NCBI GenBank assembly: GCA_948567375.1
Contig: OX419755.1
Coordinates: 82,478,218 to 82,542,217 of the forward strand
DNA: 64,000 bases
Reading direction: 5' to 3'
Origin: Lunularia cruciata
Taxonomy: Eukaryota; Streptophyta; Marchantiopsida; Lunulariales; Lunulariaceae
Notes under the pieces: model-generated
The model's database searches: none
Seen by the model: only the letters and a program-made list of their open reading frames with translations
What the model was told of the DNA's origin: nothing
Part shown: piece by piece, positions 57,600 through 64,000 of the stretch
How positions within the stretch are numbered: position 1 is the first letter of the stretch
Layout of the letters: the number at the start of each line of letters is the position of its first letter
Made by a program: the position numbers and the translations under genes

Positions 57600-59030
57600 T
57601 CTACATGTTAATTAGTCATTTCTGAGAGAGTAATAGCCACGGTAGCAATGCCTAAAGTTATTATTGCTATGCAACAACAAATTGAGCACTTTACTTGATT
57701 GTTGGAAGAAAGAGACCATCAACAACAAGAGCATGTAGAGAGAGCACCATTTGAGAAGGAGAAGAGAAAATCTGATTTCCAAAGCCCAAGGTATTTGAAG
57801 GCAAGAATCTCTCGAGCATAGTAGAAAATTTTTATTTGATTGTGAACATTATTTTGAAGCTACAAATCTTCAAGATGAACAGAGATAGATTTTCTTAACT
57901 TCAAGCCAATTGGATGGAGTGGCAAAACTATGGTGGAGATTCAGAGTAGAGCAAATTCTAGATAAACTAGAAAGTGAAGCTCTAGATCAATTTGTGAAGG
58001 GCTTGAAGTCATGGTCCAAATTAGAAGTGACCATTCGGACCCCAAGCACTTGGAGGAAACTATATAATTGGCTGAGCACTTTGATTCCTTGCTTACAACA
58101 ACTTGATCTTGACCTTGACCTTCACAAAACTTGCCAACACACTACATAGAAGTGGAGGAGCTAGCATTGATGGAGATTGATGTCATCCAATAGAGACCAC
58201 TTGGCACTATAGATAGAGAAAATTGTGACAAAATGATGGTAGCTTTTATTGTTGCCAAATTGGACATTGTGTTTCTCAATGTTCATTCAAGAATGGATGA
58301 CCTTGTGTAATCTTCCATGGATAAGGGACCTTAAATGAAATACAAGAAAAGAAATGCAAAGCTTCACATTCAATACTCCAATGCTCCAAAGGAGCTCCTT
58401 GTCTTTATTATAGAGCAAAAAGGATTCTCTCAAAGGAAGCTCCACCCTTGGATCCAATACATGGTTTGGTGGCATGTTTGTGAGCTCTACCATTAGATTA
58501 GTTGCATGCATGGGTGACAATGTTGGTTCTAATCCTGTTTGGTTGTGCAAATAATCTTTTATCAAAGGGAACTTTAGGGAATCTTCTTGTAGGAATCTCA
58601 AAATTGTGTAGGTGAGATATTGTTGGAAAGATCTCAATAAGAAAAATAGGAGGGAGTGAAGGCCAACAAGAAAAACAAGGAGAACAAAGGAATGGTCTCC
58701 ATTGGGTTTTCTTCATTGGGATAATCTGCACATTTTTGAGGCCTAATTTATCTATTTAGATGTCTAAAATTGACTAAAGTTTTTAGGTCATTTTTGGCTC
58801 TTGCCCTATTTGTAGAAGTACTCTTTTGGTGATACCTCTATCTGATCTACCTAGCACATCAAACATAATATCACTCTAGATATTACCAAACTAATTTTCA
58901 TCTCTAGATAATATATCTAATTATTGGTATTACACCTTGATAAATCACCATATAGAGTTTGAGGAGCATGATGATCAAGGAAATGGAGAATCACAATAGG
59001 AGAGTTTGAACTCCTATTGGGGACTTCATT
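57600..59030 (+). pseudogene. Gag relic of element 4 (split by a solo LTR)
   Basis: Pieces include VAMPKVIIAMQQQIEHFT and LEERDHQQQEHVERAPF-like text (57630-57760), EHYFEATNLQDEQR-like core text near 57850, DQFVKGLKSWSKLEVTIRTP (57910-58149) and a decayed zinc knuckle with FYCCQIGHCVSQCSF-like text near 58245-58290. The solo LTR at 58306 interrupts the spacer after the knuckle. Confidence 0.7.
58306..58934 (+). mobile_element. Solo LTR of family B nested in element 4, 629 bp
   Basis: Starts TGTAATCTTCC, ends GGTATTACA, and is flanked by perfect 5-bp duplications CCTTG (58301-58305 and 58935-58939). Same family and orientation as 1643-2368. Confidence 0.9.
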
Positions 59031-59034
59031 AGTT

Positions 59035-62000
59035 CCAATGAGACTGAAGAATTAACCTATGTAAGTCTTCTTCACTTGCATGGTATGATATTTGATTGTG
59101 GTTATAACATTTTAGTTGATTTTGGAAGTTTAAAGAATTATATGTCTATGCAATTAACAAAGGAATTAGGTATTTCTATCAAGCCAATAATTGGAAGTAG
59201 ATTAATGATGGTATAGATGGTAGATGGTAGAAAGGGGTCTATATTCTATACCTCATATTTTGTTATATTCAAGATTGGAAGGAGTATTTGGAGTGTATGA
59301 GGTTTGTAGTTGCACCTTTACACTATGATATCATTCTAGGTATACCTTGGTTTGCATATCATAAGGTTCAATTTGATTAGAATCAATGATAAATTCAAGT
59401 ACAACATGAAGGTAAGAATTATTAATAAGGTTGTATGGCACCTTTGAGTAAAACACCTATGAATAGTCAATCCTAAGATGAGAAGTTTGTCTATAAAAAA
59501 CCATAAAACAAGCTTTGGAGGAAGATATTCCTATTTTTGTGACATGGATCAAGTCTATTGCACATGGAGAATCTAATGAGGGCCAAAAGCCTCACCAAGC
59601 AATAGTTGATCAAATAGTTCAAGGATTTGTAGATGTGTTTTTTGGTGATTTTCCAAAGGGGTTACCCTCCAATCGTGGTATGCCTTTCAAGATTGAGTTA
59701 TTGTTAAGAAGTACTCCAATGAGTAGACTAATCTATTGGCTCTCACCAAAAGAGTTGGAAGAGTTTTGAACAACACTTACAGTCTTATTAGAGAAGGATT
59801 TCATATGGAATAATATATCTTGTTGGGGAGTATTGGTACTATTTTTCCCAAAGAAGGAGGGATGACTTCACTTTTTTTTATTGATTATTATAGACTCAAT
59901 AGACAAATAATGAAGAATGCATATCCCTTGCCTTGAATTGATGACTAGTTAGATCAACTAAGTGTAGCATTATACTTCTCTAAGTTGGATCTCTAAAGCA
60001 GCTATTGAAAAATTCCCATTGATATGAGGATGTGCGAAAGACTACCTTTCACACAAGATATGGGTATTTTGAATGGAGAGTTTTACCTTTTGGGCTCATT
60101 AATGCTATGGTAGTTTTCATGAATCAAATACATCATGTGTTGGATTGGCTATTGGATTGGTATGTGATGGTGTTCTTGGATGATATTGTAATCTATATCA
60201 AGATGGAGGCAAAACACATGAATCACATCCAAGAAGTCCTAAGACAACTACATCAATGGAAGTTTTAATACAAGAAGTCAAAGTGTGCTTTTTTGGCAAA
60301 AGTAAGTTACCTTCTTGGGTTGTAAGGTCTCATTGGAGGGGATCAAGATGGAAGAGGAGAAAATCAAGGTCATTATTAATTGGTGTACTATGAAGGATAC
60401 CATAGAAGTGTGGGCATTTAATGGATTGGTAAGTTTTTACCAACAATTCATCACCTATTATGCTCATGTAGTCGTGCACCATTGACCAATCTCTTGAGGA
60501 AGCTTTCAATGGACCACCAAGCATGAAGAAGAATTCCAAAAGCTAAAACATATGGTGTTTTCAAGACCCATTCTTCAAGCATATGATCCTCAATTACCTT
60601 GTGTGGTTGATTTTGATGCTTCTAACTTTGCCATTGGAGTTGTGTTGTAGCAGGAAGTTCTAGATAGGTTAGATCTCATTGTCTTTGTCTCTCATCAAGC
60701 AAACACCATAGAAAAGGATTACTCTACTCAAGATCAAGAACAACTAGCAATAGTATATGCCACCAAGGTATCGAGACATTATCTCTTGGCAAACAAGTGA
60801 TCATGCAAACCAATCATAAACCCTTGTTGCAAACATTATATATGGAGTACATGAAGAGTAGATATCATCAATGCAAGGTAAAACTAAGTTTTTTGACATC
60901 AAACTTGAGTATAAATTTGATAGGTTCCATGTCATCCATGATGCACTATCATGATGACCTGATTTCAAGACTCTTCCTCTCATCACAATGGCAATTATGA
61001 TTGTGTCAATTGACTTAAAATTCCAAATCAAGTTTAGGACCACTTTACAACAAGATCCTTTCTTTTAGATGGTACAAGGTCATCTTGCCACACATAACAA
61101 GAAAAAAACACCTTCTCCTTCAAGGAAGGTCTTCTATTTTGTAAGAACTAGATCTATGCTCCAACCAAGGGTGATCTATGACTTGTGGCCCTTCAAGAAG
61201 CCCATGACATACCAATTGCTGGTCACATGGGTGTGGACAAGACCTTGAGAACCGTACAACACCAATGGTGGTGGTCCAACATGGCATAAGAGGTTTGAGA
61301 CTTTATCTGATCTTGTTGAAAGTTGCCATTGCAAAAAGGCCAATAACCAAAAATTGAGTGGACTCCTTCATCCACTTCCCATCCCATCTGCTCCATGGGA
61401 ACACATGAGCTTAGATCTCATTACTCCCTTATCCAAGACAAAGCAAGGTCACACAACAATCATGTTGTTTGTTGATAACCTTAGGAAGCAAATCCATTTG
61501 GCATCAACCTTTGATACAATGGATGCTGAAAGATTGGCCTAGATCTACTTTGATAGTGTCTTCAAGCACCTTGGGATGGCTTTTGTATCATCTTGGATGG
61601 TGATCCTTGATTCACCAAAATTTTTTGGCAAGCACTCTTCCAACTACTTGATGCCAAGCTTGCTTTGTCCACTGCCTATCATCCTCAAATTGATGGACAA
61701 ACCAAATATGAAGATCACCCTTTGGAGAATATGATTTGTGCTTTTGTCAACATTTACCATACCAATTGGGATGAATGTCTAACAATTATTGAGTTTACCT
61801 ACAAATAAATCTAGTAGGCAAGCAATTGGATTCTCTCCCTTCTTCCTTAATTTTGGCCAAGATCCACTTGTTCCAAATTCCCTTGTTTCTCCTCTTCCAT
61901 CTCATGTGTCTCATACTTCTACCTTCTTAGCCACAATATCCCAATCTCTATAACAAGCCAAATCTCATTGCCTTGCTGCTCAAAATCATTAAAAAAAATA

Positions 62001-62500
62001 CATGGACTAACATCACCATGATCTCATCTTTCAACTTGGTGGTAAGGTCATGGTTTCTTCTAATAATCTACCCTCCCAGTTGATAGTTTGTAAACTTTGT
62101 AAACTTGTTGTAAACCAAGTTTGTAAACTTGTTCTTAATTGGATAGATCCATTTGATATCACCTAAATCATTTCTCATGTTGCTTATTAACTTACCTTAC
62201 CTTTTCATATGCAAATTCACCCTATCTTTCATATTTCCAAGTTGAAACTTTTGTTTCTAATCCATCTTACTTTTCCTCTTATGTCCAACCCCTTCCTCCT
62301 CTCATCCCTATCAATGATCATGAGGAGTATAAAGTTGATAGTATTCTTGCACATTGCCACATTCAACATGGCTGCCAACAACATCTTAAGTACAAAGTCC
62401 TTTGGAAACTATATTCTCTTCATAATGCCACTTGGGAGTCTCTTTCTCATCTCCACAATGCACAAATTTGGAGTTTGAAGCTTCCATGGTGACAAGGATT
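59035..62500 (+). pseudogene. Pol relic of element 4
   Basis: Protease lies at about 59040-59400 (ILVDFGSLKNYMSMQLTKEL, IILGIPWF). A single linker repeat follows (59473-59520). RT has VFGDFPKGLPSNR-like text (59515-59769) and, at 60032-60268, YGYFEWRVLPFGLINAM with the catalytic box VFLDDIVIY. RNase H lies at about 60500-60850. Integrase has AGHMGVDKTLRT (61210-61260), SLDLITPLSKTKQGHTTI (61354-61542) and AYHPQIDGQT (about 61675-61710). The chromodomain reads EEYKVDSILAHCHIQHG and ATWESLSHLHNA (about 62320-62470). At least ten stops or shifts are present. Confidence 0.82.
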
Positions 62501-62524
62501 TCACCAACTAGCAATGAAGGAATA

Positions 62525-62795
62525 TGTAACAATAAGGAGTTTATAGTCAAGTTAGTCAAGACTAAAAAAATATTAAATAGAACAAATTAGCCTAGAATTA
62601 TAAGAATATTATAAAAGTATTTAAGAAGCTACTTTGAACCTTCCAAGTATTGGGTAATGTATATACCAAGTGGTGACTTCTAGGAGGAAGTTTCTTGTGA
62701 AGCTTCCTTCTTCATGCTAGGCATTTGGAGTTTCCCTCATTCAAGAGTCCAATTGTGATCTTCCATTCTCCTATTTCTCTCCTTGGTCTTTTACA
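62525..62795 (+). repeat. 3' LTR of element 4, internally deleted, 271 bp
   Basis: It has intact ends (TGTAACAATAAGG and GGTCTTTTACA) but lacks about 210 bp of the AAGCTTC-rich middle, including the TATA region of the 5' LTR. The deletion joins AAGCTTCCTTC directly to TTCATGCTAGGC, so recombination between AAGCTTC modules is likely. Confidence 0.85.
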
Positions 62796-62800
62796 CCCTC

Positions 62801-64000
62801 AACTTTCTACACAATCTTGTTCAAATTGTCCATGGAACAAGATATGCCTATCACAACATAGAAGGAGATCTAGATTTTTTTGTACGTGGGAAAAGACCAC
62901 TTTAGTTCCTACCCTCAAACCTCATCCATACTTTGGTCGTATATCTCAAGACCCCTCTGTACTCATCCTCTTGGTTATACTCTTTGGACCCTATCTAGGC
63001 ATTCCTGTTAGGTTCTTGACCATAGATATACTCTAGGATCCATATGCCTTTAAATCTAGTAGGCTCCACACTTTCCTTACTACTATGAGTTATCTTTGCA
63101 ACTGACCAAGGAAGAGATGTCTCCACTTGGACCTTATTAGCACTCTTCCCAAAGTGAGAAGAGTGCTAATAATCCTTCCAGCCCATAGGATTCATTGGAT
63201 TACTAAGAGATTGCTTCTGGGATTCATAGGGTTTTGAGAGAGGATTGATAGCCTTCTAAGATGAGTTCACCATTGGGCAAGCAACAACCAAGCGGGCTGC
63301 AAAGTCTCTATAGCCCCATGCACTAGCTCCAAAGCATTGCCAACTTTATTGCTCCTTGATGTTAGATTGAGTAGGAGAATATAATTACAAAACCCAAGCT
63401 CTATCATCCTCTTTGCCAATGTACCTCTCAACAAATACTTTACTTACCTTATAGACCCTCCATACATCTACCATTGGGACCTTCCTTCTTTCCTCCATAA
63501 TTATCAAATGATGAGATATACCTTAAAAAGTCCTTGTTGGTCATCCTTATTCCATGCTCTACATTTCTCAATAAGGGAATTATCCAATGATCTCTGAGCA
63601 CCTACAAGATTGCCTTTACATAGATACTCAAAATTTTGGTTTTCACTTTCTCTTGAATTTTTGTCAAATTTTTTCCTTTGATCATGTATCCCACCAAGGC
63701 AACTTCTTTATTTGGTGCTTCTTATCTCCTAGCTCTTCCAAAGGTGACCTTAAGTGTGTGTCTAATTTCTATTTGTTTAGTCTCATGTACTATTTGCTTA
63801 CAACTTTGACATTCTTATTCTTTCTTGTTGTCTCTCCATTAGCTTGTGGTGGCTATTCCAAGGAGATGCAAGATGGTTATAACTAGCATTCAAGCATCTT
63901 TGTGCTCTTTTCTCAATAAGAGATTAATTCTCCTCCTTGATCTCTTTTTTTTACTTTTTATGGTATTAAGACACCTTTGTTATATTGCCACCACACTACT
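62801..64000. other. Unassigned sequence to the window end
   Basis: Right flank of element 4. It contains a perfect 15-bp-arm hairpin (63134-63172). A 99-codon plus frame (63587-63886) has no recognisable domain. The text before 56897 and after 62800 should be one sequence interrupted by element 4; joined, it still resembles no family I know. Confidence 0.4.
63134..63172. repeat. Perfect hairpin, 15-bp arms, 9-nt loop
   Basis: TTATTAGCACTCTTC (63134-63148), loop CCAAAGTGA, then its exact reverse complement (63158-63172). Confidence 0.85.

Larger units (their letters stand above)
56897..62795 (+). mobile_element. Ty3/gypsy chromovirus, element 4
   Basis: Full layout on the plus strand: 5' LTR (56897-57380), primer site from 57381 (TTGGTATTAATGCAAG), gag, solo LTR insertion (58306-58934), protease, one linker repeat, RT, RNase H, integrase, chromodomain, polypurine tract (62516-62524) and 3' LTR (62525-62795). 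Flanks CCATC (56892-56896) and CCCTC (62796-62800) match at four of five bases, as a decayed target duplication. Length is 5.9 kb, or 5.27 kb without the nested LTR. Confidence 0.9.

Noticed and set aside
57910-58149. Independent small gene of 79 codons
   Set aside because: The text is the Gag middle region of element 4, matching Gag pieces of elements 1-3.
1-64000. CRISPR arrays, bacterial operons, rRNA or tRNA genes
   Set aside because: No regularly spaced direct repeats with unique spacers, no tRNA or rRNA sequence and no bacterial gene layout were seen. The 60-bp repeats are coding repeats of retrotransposons.

Overview
This is nuclear DNA from a land plant. A small, GC-richer gene island (about 25.5-32.6 kb) sits inside tens of kilobases of AT-rich, heavily mutated transposable elements. 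Evidence for a plant is the chromodomain-bearing Ty3/gypsy elements with initiator-Met-tRNA-type primer sites, a plant-style F-box/leucine-rich-repeat gene, and GT-AG introns of 100-550 bp. The sequence does not fix the species. Short introns, compact genes and old layered retrotransposons suit a bryophyte or a gymnosperm, but this is only a guess. Several of the long reading frames begin with TTG rather than ATG, or arise from purine-rich composition, and are not genes.

Layout. (1) 1-5756, minus strand: a chromovirus (element 1), cut off by the window start, interrupted by two solo LTRs with target duplications. It is inserted inside the 3' LTR of element 2. (2) 5757-11625, minus: element 2, interrupted by a third solo-LTR-like insertion. 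(3) 11626-24000: older debris, including a plus-strand Ty3/gypsy relic (about 12.1-16.45 kb) with a striking 80-bp-arm hairpin, a solo LTR of the element 1-4 family, and a second copy of the 7.5-8.1 kb LTR type. (4) 22900-24990: a Tigger/pogo-type DNA transposon relic split by an LTR. (5) 25141-25466: a MITE-like element. (6) 25.5-32.6 kb, gene island: an unidentified minus-strand reading frame; an eight-exon PIG-F gene (GPI-anchor synthesis) on plus; and convergently a five-exon F-box/LRR gene related to Arabidopsis At5g67140 on minus. (7) 32.7-44.3 kb: AT-rich relics of a different Ty3/gypsy lineage on both strands, a third copy of the 7.5 kb LTR type, a purine-rich tract and a 21-G run. (8) 44.3-53.97 kb: a MULE transposase relic split by a 7.9-kb chromovirus (element 3), itself split by a 2.2-kb LTR-like insertion. 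(9) 56897-62795, plus: element 4, the best preserved chromovirus, with a solo LTR nested in it. The last 1.2 kb is unassigned.

The most interesting signal is in the LTRs of elements 1-4. They carry arrays of GAAnnTTC modules, including TTCTAGAATATTC and GAAGCTTCTAGAAGCTTC. In the two LTRs with an intact TATAAATA box these modules lie directly upstream of it. This matches the nGAAn inverted-repeat consensus of heat shock elements and suggests a heat-shock-factor-driven retrotransposon promoter, like that of the Arabidopsis Copia element ONSEN but in a Ty3 chromovirus. A second notable feature is a roughly 20-residue repeat between protease and reverse transcriptase whose copy number differs among the four elements (3, 1, 4 and 1).
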